Shown here piece by piece: positions 28,016 to 38,510 of a DNA stretch of 51,841 bases. Under the pieces are notes generated by a model that had not been told where the DNA came from, ran no database searches, and worked only from the letters and a program-made list of their open reading frames with translations. The stretch is from a virus, in IMG/VR virus record IMGVR_UViG_3300042887_003127, positions 1-51,841 of that record; one strand, written 5' to 3'. How positions within the stretch are numbered: position 1 is the first letter of the stretch; each line of letters opens with the position of its first letter. A program made the position numbers and the translations under genes.

Positions 28016-29016
28016 TGACGTACATAATAAACAAGACAGATGGTACAGTACTAACTGAAATTATTGACGGAAATATTGATCAATCTACAACTGATTTAAC
28101 GTTAATTGGTAAAAGTGCTAATGCATATGGCGAATATATAAATGAAAATTTAGTTCGATTATTAGAAAATTTTGCAAATTCAACACAACCTAAACAATCT
28201 ATACCTGGGCAATTATGGTTTGACACGTTAGAAAAAAGATTAAAAGTGTATGACGGTAAAGGATATAAAGTTTCAGGCGGTACTATTGTAGCTCCAATGA
28301 TGCCTAGTTCAATTTCTCAAGGTGATATTTGGATCAAGTCAAATTCACGTCAACTTTGGTGCAATAATGGAGTTGAAACATTTTTAGTAGGCCCTCAAGA
28401 TTCGTCAATGACTGGAATTAGTGTAGTGTCAGTGTATGGTACTGATCAAAATTCTCATACAGTAATAAAATTAATGATTGATGACACGTTAGTTGCAGTA
28501 ATAAGTAGTGACTCATTTATTATTGACACAAATAGTTTGCCTGTAATTTATGGTTGGCCATCTACTGAAGCTGGCCCGGATCCAATAAATCAAGGTTTGA
28601 ACTTAGTTAGTAATAATCCAAATTCAGAAAATGAAACAAAACCATTAATTACAAATGTTAGGACATCGTCTGGCACTAATGATGTAGTTAATAATGAACG
28701 ATTACTCACTGCAGTTAAGCAAACTGCACCGTATGCAATTTCGTTAGATATTTCCGGTTTGCATAATGCAGCAAACGATGCTGAAAAACATACTAAAATT
28801 GGATTAATGTTAGAGAAGTTATTTCCGGTTGCTGATTTTGATGTTGGCAATTTTACAGATCAGTTGCCTACATGTCGAGTGTTATGTACAGATGGCAGTA
28901 TTAAAACTGTTAGAACTTTTAAATTGTCATCAGGTACTGGTACATCAGAGGAAGATACTGTAATTAAATGGCGACAAGTAAATGACGTTATTACAGTAAG
29001 TTCGATACTAACATAG
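28015..29016 (+). CDS. Tail fibre paralogue, short
   Basis: A 333-residue protein paralogous to the genes on each side. It has the same N-terminal module: STTDLTLIGKSANAYGEYINENLVRLLENFAN, SIPGQLWFDT and KRLKVYDG, then GDIWIKSNSRQLW and a VGP motif. It lacks the tail-collar domain of its upstream neighbour. The C-terminal 80 residues (FPVADFDVGNFTDQLPTCRVLCTDGSIKTV onward) look like a separate small domain. It starts inside the upstream stop. It could be a truncated fibre, a fibre chaperone or a heteromeric fibre partner; the sequence does not decide. Confidence 0.75.
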   Translation: MTYIINKTDGTVLTEIIDGNIDQSTTDLTLIGKSANAYGEYINENLVRLLENFANSTQPKQSIPGQLWFDTLEKRLKVYDGKGYKVSGGTIVAPMMPSSISQGDIWIKSNSRQLWCNNGVETFLVGPQDSSMTGISVVSVYGTDQNSHTVIKLMIDDTLVAVISSDSFIIDTNSLPVIYGWPSTEAGPDPINQGLNLVSNNPNSENETKPLITNVRTSSGTNDVVNNERLLTAVKQTAPYAISLDISGLHNAANDAEKHTKIGLMLEKLFPVADFDVGNFTDQLPTCRVLCTDGSIKTVRTFKLSSGTGTSEEDTVIKWRQVNDVITVSSILT

Positions 29017-29025
29017 TACAATATG

Positions 29026-29033
29026 AATAAATA
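29026..29033 (+). promoter_or_regulatory. Late promoter AATAAATA before the third fibre paralogue
   Basis: AATAAATA followed by CATT, in the 37-base gap between fibre genes. The ATG lies 20 bases downstream with AAGGA at 29042-29046. Same octamer as at 1142 and 6575. Confidence 0.65.
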
Positions 29034-29053
29034 CATTAAACAAGGATACACAG

Positions 29054-30607
29054 ATGGCTTATAGCATTGACAGATATAATAGTAGTGGTAGTTCGGCAAT
29101 CATCGTTGACGACGGCACAATTAATACCACACTTGATTTAAAGCTGATCGGCAAGAATTATGCCGGTTATGGCGAAGCACAAAATGAAAATTTTGTGTGG
29201 CTGCTTGAAAATTTTGCTAGTCGTACAGCTCCGCCAAGTGCAATTATTGGGCAGTTATGGTATGACAGCAGTCTTGGAAAATTAAAAGTAAACTACGGCG
29301 CCGGTGCGTGGCGCACCGTGGCAGTAAACAACATTGTTGAAGACGGCGTTTCACCCCCAGGGTTAACCGTCGGTGATTTTTGGTGGAATTCAGTAACTGA
29401 ACGGTTATACTGCCGATCTACTAGTAACCGCGATATATATATTGGCGGTCAAGTTATAAATGCAAATACTCAATTAAAAATAACTAGCTTACCTGATGAT
29501 GTTGGTAATCCTCACCAGGTTATTGAAGCAATTGTTAACAACGTTATAACATTTATAATTAGTGAAATTGAATTTAATTTAGACACTACTGCGTTAAGCG
29601 TAGACGAAGCTACTGCGTTAAATGGATTTGCATTAATTCATAAAGGTATAACACTTTCTGGGTTAGACGCTGAAACTTCTACAATAAGTGAAACTGGTTA
29701 TAAATTTAATGGTACTGCATCTAATTCAGATAAGTTAGCAGGTACACCGGCAGAGGGTTATATTACTGTAGCTTCACCAGTGTTTCCAAACGCTGCAAAC
29801 TTTTCTGATGATGGATTTACAGTAGGACCAGGCCAAATTTTAGAAATTTATAATGAATTAGAAGTTCCTACAATTAAAAATAGAAAAAGCGAAACTATTG
29901 TATTTCAAACTACTGATTCCGTAACCCTAGAAACAAATACTGCATTAACATTAAACGGTGCTGATATTTTCCCAGGTACTAATGATGTTACTAACTTAGG
30001 CGGAATTGACAATCAGTTTCTTAATATGTATGCAGCATCATTTGAAGGTGCATTAAATGGGCATGCTACTAATGCAACGACTGAAGCAGACTTTGCTGAT
30101 TCAATTCCAGTTAGAACATCTACAGTAACTACTTGGAATACTACTACATTAGCTCCAGATGGAGTAACAATAGTTCCTATATCTTATGAAATAGCAGCTG
30201 GATCAATTTATGCAACTGAATTTGCAGGAAAAGCATATTTAGGCGTTAACGCTGACTTAGCGGAAAAATATTTAGCAGATGACACATACGATGTTGGTAC
30301 AGTATTAATAATTGGAGGAGATGCCGAAGTTACTGCTGCACAATCAGGGCATCGTGCAATCGGTGTAGTTTCGGCAAATCCGGCATACATAATGAATGTT
30401 GGGCTAGCTAACGGCACAATAGTTGCACTAAAAGGGCGAGTTCCAGTAAAAACAACTGGGGCTATTAAAAAAGGTGATCGGTTAATTGCCACAGATACCG
30501 GTCTAGCAAAATCGTTAACAAGTGAATGTGCAAGTTTAGTTTTTGCAATTGCGCTCAATGATAGTGATAACACGGAAGGCAACACTATTGAAGCACTTAT
30601 ACTTTAA
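29054..30607 (+). CDS. Tail fibre paralogue with self-processing-like C-terminal domain
   Basis: A 517-residue fibre. Residues about 15-85 repeat the shared module (LDLKLIGKNYAGYGEAQNENFVWLLENFAS, IIGQLWYDS, LKVNYG). The middle has a shaft-like stretch with GSAT-rich sequence. From about residue 396 the C-terminal domain reads NADLAEKYLADDTYDVGTVL, then HRAIGVVSANPAYIMN and VALKGRVPVKTTGAIKKGDRL. This resembles the DxAE-containing C-terminal domains of phage appendage proteins (Peptidase_G2-like), which can release themselves after trimer folding. Whether it cleaves is unknown. It follows its own late promoter and precedes the giant adhesin gene by 19 bases. Confidence 0.8.
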   Translation: MAYSIDRYNSSGSSAIIVDDGTINTTLDLKLIGKNYAGYGEAQNENFVWLLENFASRTAPPSAIIGQLWYDSSLGKLKVNYGAGAWRTVAVNNIVEDGVSPPGLTVGDFWWNSVTERLYCRSTSNRDIYIGGQVINANTQLKITSLPDDVGNPHQVIEAIVNNVITFIISEIEFNLDTTALSVDEATALNGFALIHKGITLSGLDAETSTISETGYKFNGTASNSDKLAGTPAEGYITVASPVFPNAANFSDDGFTVGPGQILEIYNELEVPTIKNRKSETIVFQTTDSVTLETNTALTLNGADIFPGTNDVTNLGGIDNQFLNMYAASFEGALNGHATNATTEADFADSIPVRTSTVTTWNTTTLAPDGVTIVPISYEIAAGSIYATEFAGKAYLGVNADLAEKYLADDTYDVGTVLIIGGDAEVTAAQSGHRAIGVVSANPAYIMNVGLANGTIVALKGRVPVKTTGAIKKGDRLIATDTGLAKSLTSECASLVFAIALNDSDNTEGNTIEALIL

Positions 30608-30626
30608 TATTTAAAAAGGAAAAATA

Positions 30627-33600
30627 ATGGCAACACTACCAGATACAACCAGTTTTAATGCAATGCAGGTACGGATTTCAAGAATTCTTGAAATTGGTGA
30701 CGGCGATTATGGTTACGGACAAATTGCATTAAGTCAACAATTAGCTGCAAATAATCCGGCTAATTTGCTCGATTTTCAGAATTTAAGAACTGATATTTTA
30801 GCAGCAAAACAACATCAAGTTGGTGTACTTACTACACTACCAATTACTCCAATTACTAACTCAATTACTGCCACACAATGGGCTGCATTTGAAACAGTTC
30901 TTAAACAAGTAGAAGCAAACCGTACAGTTACTCCACCTGCTGCACAAGCAGCTCGCGATATATTAGTATCGGATACTATTACAACTGATTGGAATGGCAC
31001 AACTACCCAAATTGTAACTGCTGAATTTGTTGATGAAGATGCAATTCGTAACTACTTTAATACAGGTAGCTCAATTGAATTTTCTGCGTCACGTTCTGCA
31101 GGCGCGTCTACAACAAAAAATTCATCATGGACTAGTTTATTAGCAAACATTGGTGTAATAAGTTTTAAAAGAAGTGCAACTTCGTCAACTAAATCAGTTG
31201 GAACATCAATTGGGTATTCAAGATTAACTGATTCTTATCAAGTTATATTTCAAAAATTAACTACTGATACACTTAAACCAAACACTTATAAACTAAGTGC
31301 AAGATTAGTTGACAGTAGAACAATTGAATTTACTGTTGAATTTACAGATGGATCTACATCATTGTCAGATCCAAACGTTAATGGAACATTAACAAGCAAT
31401 GTTAGGGCGTATCATGCAAGTGGTGTATTTGTAGCAGTTCCTGCTCCATCTGCAGTTGGCGAAATGTCTGCAGGACAAGCTAATCCGTCATTTATTATTA
31501 CACGTGACTCAACTTCAATTGGTGAAGGTCAAACTGGAGTAACATTTACTGTTACTACTGTAAACTTTGACGATGCTCCGTTATATTGGAATGTAAAAGG
31601 ATATGGCATCACTGCTGCTGATTTTGTTGAAGCTACGTTACAAGATAGCTTTGCTATTACTAGCGGATTTGGATCGTTTTCTTTAACTGCAAGCGATGAC
31701 AAATTTACTGAAGGAACTGAAAAATTTGTAGTTGAAATTCGAGTAGCACCTGAATTAACATCTCCGGTAGTAGCAACAATTGCATCAGCACCTGAGATAA
31801 TTAACGATTTATCATTAACAGTACCTGTGATACGAACAACACCATCTTACAATTTTGTATCACAATCAGTTAGTGCAACTGCTGAAGGTAACACAATTAC
31901 ATATACAGTTGTAACAACCGGTGTAGCAGATAATACACAATTATATTGGGCAACAAAAGGGTTAACAGCTGGTATAACTGCTGCTGATTTTGAAGACAAC
32001 ACATTAACTGGTACAATTACAATTTGGAACAATACTGCTGATATTGTTAGAACATTAGTTGATGATAAAGCAGTTGAACAAATTGAATCTTTCCAAATTG
32101 TGTTATCTACAATTGATGCTACTACCGGAGTTAAAAGACAAGTACAAATCAGTTATCTAATGCAAATTGTTGATACTGCAGTGGTTGTTCCGGATGTTCC
32201 TTACTTAGTATCTACAAGTTTAACAACAGTACCTGAAGGTTCGGTGCTAGCAGTTAACTATAAAATTACAACACCAAAATTACCAATTAACACTAGATTA
32301 TATTGGCAAACATTTTCTGATATTGGAACAATAAACGGAAGTGATTTCAATGACGGGTTGTTGTCTGGATCAGTATTAATATCAAATCAAATTGGTGTTG
32401 TTCCTCGTTATTTAAAAGCAGACGGTGTAACAGAAGGTCTTGAATCGTTTCATTTAACATTCTATTCTGATGCAGCAATGACTAACGAGCTACAAGAAGG
32501 TCCAACTGTATCAATAACAGAATCTGTTAGTTATTTAATCACAAAAGATTATAGTGCAATGGCCGAAGGTGGATTGGGCATTAATTTTACAGTTAATACT
32601 CCTGCATTAGAGAATGGTAAGAATTTATATTATAGAGTAGTATCTGAATTTGGCACAGTTGATGCAGATGATCTAGTTGATGGTGTATCTGGAACATTTG
32701 CAGTTAATAACAACGTTGGTAAATTTTTAATTCGTGCAAAAGACGACACGTTAACTGAAGGTGTTGAACAGTTCCGTGTCGAAATTCGTGAGACTGACGG
32801 TGTAAGTGGCGCAATTTTAGTATCAAGTCAAAGTTCAACAATTACTGAACCAAATGTTTATGATATTATATCACAAAGATCTGCAATTACTGAAGGCCAA
32901 ATTGGTGTTGAGTTTACAATTAAGACTCCAAAAGTAGCAAACGGTACTGTGTTATACTGGTCAACTGTAACTGATACTGGAACTATTACTGCAAGTGATT
33001 TTACTGATAACACATTAACTGGTACAGTTACTATCACTAATAACATCGGCTCTATTACAAGAACTGCAGTAGTTGATGCGTTAACTGAAGGTGATGAGTC
33101 TTTCCATTTAGTATTAAAAACAGGATCTGCATCTGGTACAACTGTTAAAATTGGCGATCCGGTTACAATCTCAGAATATGTAAAATATTCAATTACTCCA
33201 TCGACTCAGTCAATTGCAGAAACTGGAGCAGGTGTAACATTTAATATTACTACTCCAAAAGTATCAAACGGCTCGTTAGTATATTGGTCAATCTTACCAG
33301 GTTCTGGTAACATTACTGCAGATGATTTCATTGTTTCCGATGCACAAGGCGGGTCGGCACAACGATTAACTGGTAGAGTTTCTATTCAAAACAATAGAGG
33401 TTCGTTTATTATTGCTGCTAGACCTGATAGTTTAACTGAAGGTAGTGAAACATTCCAAGTTGAATTAAGATTAGACGATATTGACGGACCAGTTGAACAA
33501 ACTACCCGAGAAATTACAATATCTGAAACTGTTAACTATCAAGTTATTGCAGGTACATCAACTGTAACAGAAGGACCAGGCAGTGTAACATTTACTGTTA

Positions 33601-36600
33601 AAACACCAAAAGTTGCTGATAACACTGAATTGTACTGGACCACTCGTTCTGCGTCTGGCACAGTGTCTGAAGCAGATTTTAAAGATAGTACGTTACAAGG
33701 TAAAGTTACAATTGTTGGTAACGAAGGTACTATTATAAGAACTGCTAAAGACGATGTATTAACTGAAGGTGTTGATGCGTTTATTATAGAACTTAGACTT
33801 ACATCATACGGATCTCCTGTAGTTGTTTCAAGTGTACCTGTTACTATCCAAGATACTTCAATTGACATTGAAGTACCGGAACCAGAGGCACCGGTATATT
33901 CTGTTACAACTAGTGCAACAAGTATAATTAAAGGTGGCGCAGTAGTGTTTACTGTCCATACTGAAAACGTAACAAATACTACAAATTTATATTGGACATT
34001 ATTTAGAAGTCCCGGGTTAGAAATTACTGATTTTGTTACTGCAGTATCTCCAACTGCAGTAAATGTTACGTATGATGATGGATCAACACCAGCAAATGGT
34101 ACTAAAGAAATTACAGTTACTACTCAATCATCGTCGCCTGGAACAGGTGTGCGTTCATTTATCTTTGAATTACGCACTGGCTCAGTATACGGAAAAGTAG
34201 TAGCAACTAGTACAACCGCTGTTACTATTTCAGATGAAATAAAATATGCAATTAGTCCATCGACTCGTTCTATTGCTGAAGGAGCTGGACTTGTAACATT
34301 TACAGTTACTACGCCTGCATCAGCAATTGGAAACACATTAGGGTGGACCGTTGTTGGCAATACTGGAACATTAGACGCAATTGATTTTAATGATGGTCAA
34401 ACACCAACTCCCGGTCCGGGTTCGTTAACAGGCGATGTTTCAATTACCGGTGTTGGTACAGGTGCCGGTCGCTATGGTACTGGTACAATTACATTGTATG
34501 CATCTGCTGACGAAACCACTGAAGGTAATGAAACATTCCATATTGAATTAGCTAATGGTTTAACCCCAATTGTTTTAGGATCTCCGTCACCAATTATTGC
34601 AATTTCGGAAGTTGTTGAGTATGTATTAAGTGCTAACACTGCATCTATATCAGAAGGAGGCGACGGTGTAACATTTACATTAAATACACCAAAACTTAAA
34701 GCTAATTCTATATTTAACTATACTATTGTTGGTAAAACTGGTTCAATTGCAGCTCAGGACTTTGTTACAACTGCTGGCGGAAGTACTACACTTTCATCGT
34801 TAACTGGGACATTTACAGTTAACAGCACAACTAATTCCGGTACCTTTACACTGTATGCAGCATCAGATGCCGGTACAGAAGGTGATGAATCATTTACTAT
34901 TAGTTTAACTTCGGCAACTGGACAATCGATTGCAATTGGAGGAACAGGATCGCCTACTGTAACAATCACTGAAACTGTTGCTTATACTATTACTCCAACT
35001 GCATCTCAAATTAGTACAGTACAAGTAACTTCATTTGCAGAAGGCATTCCTGCGTATTTTAAAGTTACTACTCCAAAAATGGACGATGGTGATTTATTCT
35101 GGGTAATAACACCAACTCCAAGTACAAGCGGTATTAATGAGAATGATTTTGCTGACAAACAAATGTCAGGTACTGTTTCAATTGTTAAAAATAAAGGTAC
35201 AATTATCATTCCGCATGCTACTGATAGCAATACAGAAGGTAATGAAACTTATTCTTTAGTATTAAAACGTGATTCAGTTGAAGGCACCACTGTTACTACA
35301 AGTCCAACTGTACTAATTACTGAATCTATTTCATATACAATTATTTCGGATACAACTGTAATTGCAGAAGGCGGATCAGTAACGTTTACTGTTACAACTC
35401 CATTTGCTGATAACGGAGAAACATTAAACTGGACAGTTGTGCAAGTTACCGGAACAATGATATCCGCTGATTTTGTAGCATTTTCTGGAACAACACTACC
35501 AGTTGCAAATAGTACTGCTATAATTACAGTAACTGCTGCACCTGATGCACAAATTGAACCAAACGATACATTTACAATTGCTGTAACAAAAAGTGGTTTA
35601 CCGCTATCACCGTTAACAGGAGTTATTCCAACTATAACAGTTTCTGATGGTACTAATTATACATTAACATCAGATGTAACTACTATTGCAGAAAGTGGAT
35701 CAGCAGTAACATTTACAGTGCGTACTCCTGGTATATCAAAAGAAACTGCATTATACTGGTCTATTCAAGGAGTTGCCGGAGCAATTGATCCTGCTGATTT
35801 TGTAAAAGCAACCGGTACAGTTACTATTACTGGACATGTAGGAACATTTGGGGTAACTGCAGCACCTGATAAATTGCCAGCTGAAAATGATTCATTTAGT
35901 ATTGTATTAAGATCTGGTTCTCAAACTGGACCAATTATTAATATTGATAATACTCCAATTATTACTATAACTGATATTGAATTTTATACAATTAAAGCTG
36001 ATAAAACTAAAATTGCTGAAGACGGTGTTCCGGTAACATATACTATTACTACACCAACTGCAGCTAATGGTTCGCGGTTATACTGGACTGTAATTGGGCC
36101 TAAGGGTCTTACACCAGCAACTAAAAACTTAACACCTGCAGATTTTACAATTGCAACATTACCAAACGGTACGTTAAATGCAAACGCTACTAGTGCAGTA
36201 GTAACAAATAAAACTGTAACAATACAACTTGCTGCAGCGATTGATCAAGCAACTGACGGTGATAAAGAGTTTTATATTCAAGTAATGAACACTGCAACTG
36301 GTATACCAATTGCATTTGCAGCACCGTGTCCAAAAGTTGTAATTACAGATACATCAGGAAAACCTGCTGTAGTAACTAAAACAATAGAGATAACAGTGCA
36401 GTCTGCTCCGGCTCGTATTATTGAATCTGGTGCTGGCGAAATTATAATTGCAATAACACCATTTAATACTAATGTTTTAAAACCGTTAGATGTAAAATGG
36501 AAAATTTCTACACGCACTCCACAAGGAATCTCAACAGCACTATCAACTTCTGCAAGCACTCCGTTTAAATTAGTTAACAATGGAACATTTACAACCGTAA

Positions 36601-38483
36601 TAGATCCAACATCACCGTTAGTGTCAACTGCTAAGTTAAAACTATTTGCAAACAAATTAGCAGTAAACACATCAGGTTCGTTCCAAGTTGAATTTACAGT
36701 TACAGATCCTGTTACTAACACCCCGTTCATTATTACTACTAAACCTATTGAAGTTATGAAAGGTGATGACTTTATTGAAATTGATCAAAAGACAGGAAAT
36801 CAATGGTGGCCAAAAACTGCCGGTGTTAATTTTTATCAAATTGAATTAATTGGCGGCGGCGGCACGGGCGGCGGCGCAGGCGCAGCGTTTGATGGCAGTG
36901 CAGGCGGCAATGCAGCTTCAGTTAAGGGTATAATTGATCTTACTAATTTTGACGGATTGTCGTTTTCGTTTATTCCCGGCGGCGTATCTACACCTTCAAC
37001 TAACACAGTGTCTGGTATAACCGGTGATTGGGGCGGACTTGGCGGCGCAGGTGGCGCAGGTATTGCAATGTATATTGGAGGAACTAATAAAAAACCACTA
37101 ACCAACACCCCATGGGTAACAGTTGGCGGCGCAGGTGGTGGCGGTGCAGGGAGATTGAATGGAACGTTACCGGGCACCCCTGGTTCAACTGGTGTTCAGC
37201 TTATAGGTAAATATGCAGCAACTTATGTTTCTGCTGGCGTGTCTGCTAATGCTAAAGCTAGCCCTGGTTCAGGTGGCGGCGGCGGCGGAGGCGGTTTAGT
37301 TGATAAACAAGCATATAATAAATCTCCTAATGCAGTATCTCGAAATGGGGGCACTGGTGGTAACTCGTATGTTCCGCCAGAAAGTTGTTTTGTATATATT
37401 CCAAACGGCGGCGGATTAGGCGGCGCCGGTGTGCAGTTAATTGCAGCAACACCGCAGGAAGGATCAAGCGATACTACGACTATTATAATTAAAGGTAAGA
37501 CTTATGGTATACCAAGATTCTTTACAGATCATGCAATTGCTCCGCCAGATGCTACGACACGTACTGACGCATTCTTTGTATCATGGCCTAATGTAGTAAG
37601 TAGCAAAACAAAACCGCAAGTTCAGAATGGTCCTGCGGTAACGGCAGGACAGCCTATACCGCAAGGAGACTATATTTTAGACATATGGACAGACGGTTAC
37701 GGTTTTGTATCAGTAGGTGATACTACAACACCGTGGGATGGAACAAAGAAAGTAACAACTTATAACATTACGCTAGCAGCTGAATGGAATAATAGAATTA
37801 CACTTTCCTATAAATGGTTTAAAAATACAGCAAATGTGTGTAAGACTGTTGGTATAGCTGTAACGTTACGTCGTAGGGTTGATGAGATAGCTTCAGATGC
37901 CAATTATCTTTGGACAACTAGATCACCCGGTTCTTATATAAAACCAACACTTGGTTCTGGAACGGCGGGACAACCTGCTAAAGTACGAATTTCGTGGGGG
38001 CCATCTGTACCAACTAATACAGCAGTAATACCAACTGGAAAAGCAACATATCCAACAACACCAGCAGTACCGTCGATACCGCCAGCGGCGTATAATTTAG
38101 GTTCGTATATATCAGATAGAGCGACTGATGGTTATACATCGTATTGGGTATATCCAAAGGCAGACTGGTCAACACAGCCGTGGATTCCGGCATTGTACTG
38201 GGAAGATTTGAACATATTAGTAACAACTGGTATGGTATTACGCGCAGTTATTGTTGATCATCAAGCTGGTAGTATTGTTTTGACTGATAATAACGGAGTG
38301 TCATGGACACACATTCCAACTAGCGGCAATTGGAATAGCGCCATCCCAATTCCAACAACACTTAATATAATTGTTAAAATTGTATTTAATGCTGGCTATT
38401 ATGGCTATGGTGGTGCTGATATTAAAAACAGTGCAGGTGCAGTTGTGTGGAATACACGTAATCCATGGAAACATTCAGTATAG
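30627..38483 (+). CDS. Giant adhesin-like tail fibre with Calx-beta-like repeats and glycine-rich tip
   Basis: A 2618-residue protein, last gene of the structural operon. The first 285 residues form a unique N-terminal region (MATLPDTTSFNAMQVRI onward), probably the virion anchor. Residues about 287-1910 are 14 repeats of 100-115 residues, each with S-I-x-EG...VTFTVTTP, LYWT, TADDF, G-x-V-T-I and D...TEG-E-F-x-V-L elements. These are features of Calx-beta domains, which often bind calcium through their acidic residues. A degenerate fifteenth copy follows. Residues about 2075-2272 are glycine-rich islands (GGGGTGGGAGAAF and similar), like the exposed loops of phage adhesins. The last 340 residues are Trp- and Pro-rich beta sequence. 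A receptor-binding fibre is the likely role. Confidence 0.8.
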   Translation: MATLPDTTSFNAMQVRISRILEIGDGDYGYGQIALSQQLAANNPANLLDFQNLRTDILAAKQHQVGVLTTLPITPITNSITATQWAAFETVLKQVEANRTVTPPAAQAARDILVSDTITTDWNGTTTQIVTAEFVDEDAIRNYFNTGSSIEFSASRSAGASTTKNSSWTSLLANIGVISFKRSATSSTKSVGTSIGYSRLTDSYQVIFQKLTTDTLKPNTYKLSARLVDSRTIEFTVEFTDGSTSLSDPNVNGTLTSNVRAYHASGVFVAVPAPSAVGEMSAGQANPSFIITRDSTSIGEGQTGVTFTVTTVNFDDAPLYWNVKGYGITAADFVEATLQDSFAITSGFGSFSLTASDDKFTEGTEKFVVEIRVAPELTSPVVATIASAPEIINDLSLTVPVIRTTPSYNFVSQSVSATAEGNTITYTVVTTGVADNTQLYWATKGLTAGITAADFEDNTLTGTITIWNNTADIVRTLVDDKAVEQIESFQIVLSTIDATTGVKRQVQISYLMQIVDTAVVVPDVPYLVSTSLTTVPEGSVLAVNYKITTPKLPINTRLYWQTFSDIGTINGSDFNDGLLSGSVLISNQIGVVPRYLKADGVTEGLESFHLTFYSDAAMTNELQEGPTVSITESVSYLITKDYSAMAEGGLGINFTVNTPALENGKNLYYRVVSEFGTVDADDLVDGVSGTFAVNNNVGKFLIRAKDDTLTEGVEQFRVEIRETDGVSGAILVSSQSSTITEPNVYDIISQRSAITEGQIGVEFTIKTPKVANGTVLYWSTVTDTGTITASDFTDNTLTGTVTITNNIGSITRTAVVDALTEGDESFHLVLKTGSASGTTVKIGDPVTISEYVKYSITPSTQSIAETGAGVTFNITTPKVSNGSLVYWSILPGSGNITADDFIVSDAQGGSAQRLTGRVSIQNNRGSFIIAARPDSLTEGSETFQVELRLDDIDGPVEQTTREITISETVNYQVIAGTSTVTEGPGSVTFTVKTPKVADNTELYWTTRSASGTVSEADFKDSTLQGKVTIVGNEGTIIRTAKDDVLTEGVDAFIIELRLTSYGSPVVVSSVPVTIQDTSIDIEVPEPEAPVYSVTTSATSIIKGGAVVFTVHTENVTNTTNLYWTLFRSPGLEITDFVTAVSPTAVNVTYDDGSTPANGTKEITVTTQSSSPGTGVRSFIFELRTGSVYGKVVATSTTAVTISDEIKYAISPSTRSIAEGAGLVTFTVTTPASAIGNTLGWTVVGNTGTLDAIDFNDGQTPTPGPGSLTGDVSITGVGTGAGRYGTGTITLYASADETTEGNETFHIELANGLTPIVLGSPSPIIAISEVVEYVLSANTASISEGGDGVTFTLNTPKLKANSIFNYTIVGKTGSIAAQDFVTTAGGSTTLSSLTGTFTVNSTTNSGTFTLYAASDAGTEGDESFTISLTSATGQSIAIGGTGSPTVTITETVAYTITPTASQISTVQVTSFAEGIPAYFKVTTPKMDDGDLFWVITPTPSTSGINENDFADKQMSGTVSIVKNKGTIIIPHATDSNTEGNETYSLVLKRDSVEGTTVTTSPTVLITESISYTIISDTTVIAEGGSVTFTVTTPFADNGETLNWTVVQVTGTMISADFVAFSGTTLPVANSTAIITVTAAPDAQIEPNDTFTIAVTKSGLPLSPLTGVIPTITVSDGTNYTLTSDVTTIAESGSAVTFTVRTPGISKETALYWSIQGVAGAIDPADFVKATGTVTITGHVGTFGVTAAPDKLPAENDSFSIVLRSGSQTGPIINIDNTPIITITDIEFYTIKADKTKIAEDGVPVTYTITTPTAANGSRLYWTVIGPKGLTPATKNLTPADFTIATLPNGTLNANATSAVVTNKTVTIQLAAAIDQATDGDKEFYIQVMNTATGIPIAFAAPCPKVVITDTSGKPAVVTKTIEITVQSAPARIIESGAGEIIIAITPFNTNVLKPLDVKWKISTRTPQGISTALSTSASTPFKLVNNGTFTTVIDPTSPLVSTAKLKLFANKLAVNTSGSFQVEFTVTDPVTNTPFIITTKPIEVMKGDDFIEIDQKTGNQWWPKTAGVNFYQIELIGGGGTGGGAGAAFDGSAGGNAASVKGIIDLTNFDGLSFSFIPGGVSTPSTNTVSGITGDWGGLGGAGGAGIAMYIGGTNKKPLTNTPWVTVGGAGGGGAGRLNGTLPGTPGSTGVQLIGKYAATYVSAGVSANAKASPGSGGGGGGGGLVDKQAYNKSPNAVSRNGGTGGNSYVPPESCFVYIPNGGGLGGAGVQLIAATPQEGSSDTTTIIIKGKTYGIPRFFTDHAIAPPDATTRTDAFFVSWPNVVSSKTKPQVQNGPAVTAGQPIPQGDYILDIWTDGYGFVSVGDTTTPWDGTKKVTTYNITLAAEWNNRITLSYKWFKNTANVCKTVGIAVTLRRRVDEIASDANYLWTTRSPGSYIKPTLGSGTAGQPAKVRISWGPSVPTNTAVIPTGKATYPTTPAVPSIPPAAYNLGSYISDRATDGYTSYWVYPKADWSTQPWIPALYWEDLNILVTTGMVLRAVIVDHQAGSIVLTDNNGVSWTHIPTSGNWNSAIPIPTTLNIIVKIVFNAGYYGYGGADIKNSAGAVVWNTRNPWKHSV
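31486..36360 (+). repeat. Array of about 14 Calx-beta-like coding repeats
   Basis: Each unit is roughly 320-350 bases and starts with a codon pattern for (Y/F)xI-x5-S-I-A-EG. Some DNA stretches are close copies, for example around 31985 and 32996 where cacattaactggtaca recurs, while most copies differ at many positions. This suggests old duplication with some recent exchange. Confidence 0.75.
36849..37440 (+). repeat. Glycine-rich, GGC-rich low-complexity islands
   Basis: Runs of ggcggc triplets code Gly tracts separated by beta-strand-like segments. The DNA is clearly more GC-rich than its neighbours. Such islands form the exposed recognition loops of known phage adhesins; triplet runs can also change length easily. 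Confidence 0.7.
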
Positions 38484-38510
38484 CAGTTAGTAAAAAGTAG
38501 TACAAATGAT

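Noticed and set aside
31486-36360. Tandem repeats considered as a possible CRISPR array or satellite
   Set aside because: The unit is over 300 bases, lies within one open reading frame and is conserved at protein level, with no short identical repeats and unique spacers.
36278-37177. Open frames of 150 and 113 codons on the minus strand, one very rich in proline
   Set aside because: They lie opposite the adhesin gene; the proline runs are simply the reverse complement of its glycine codons.
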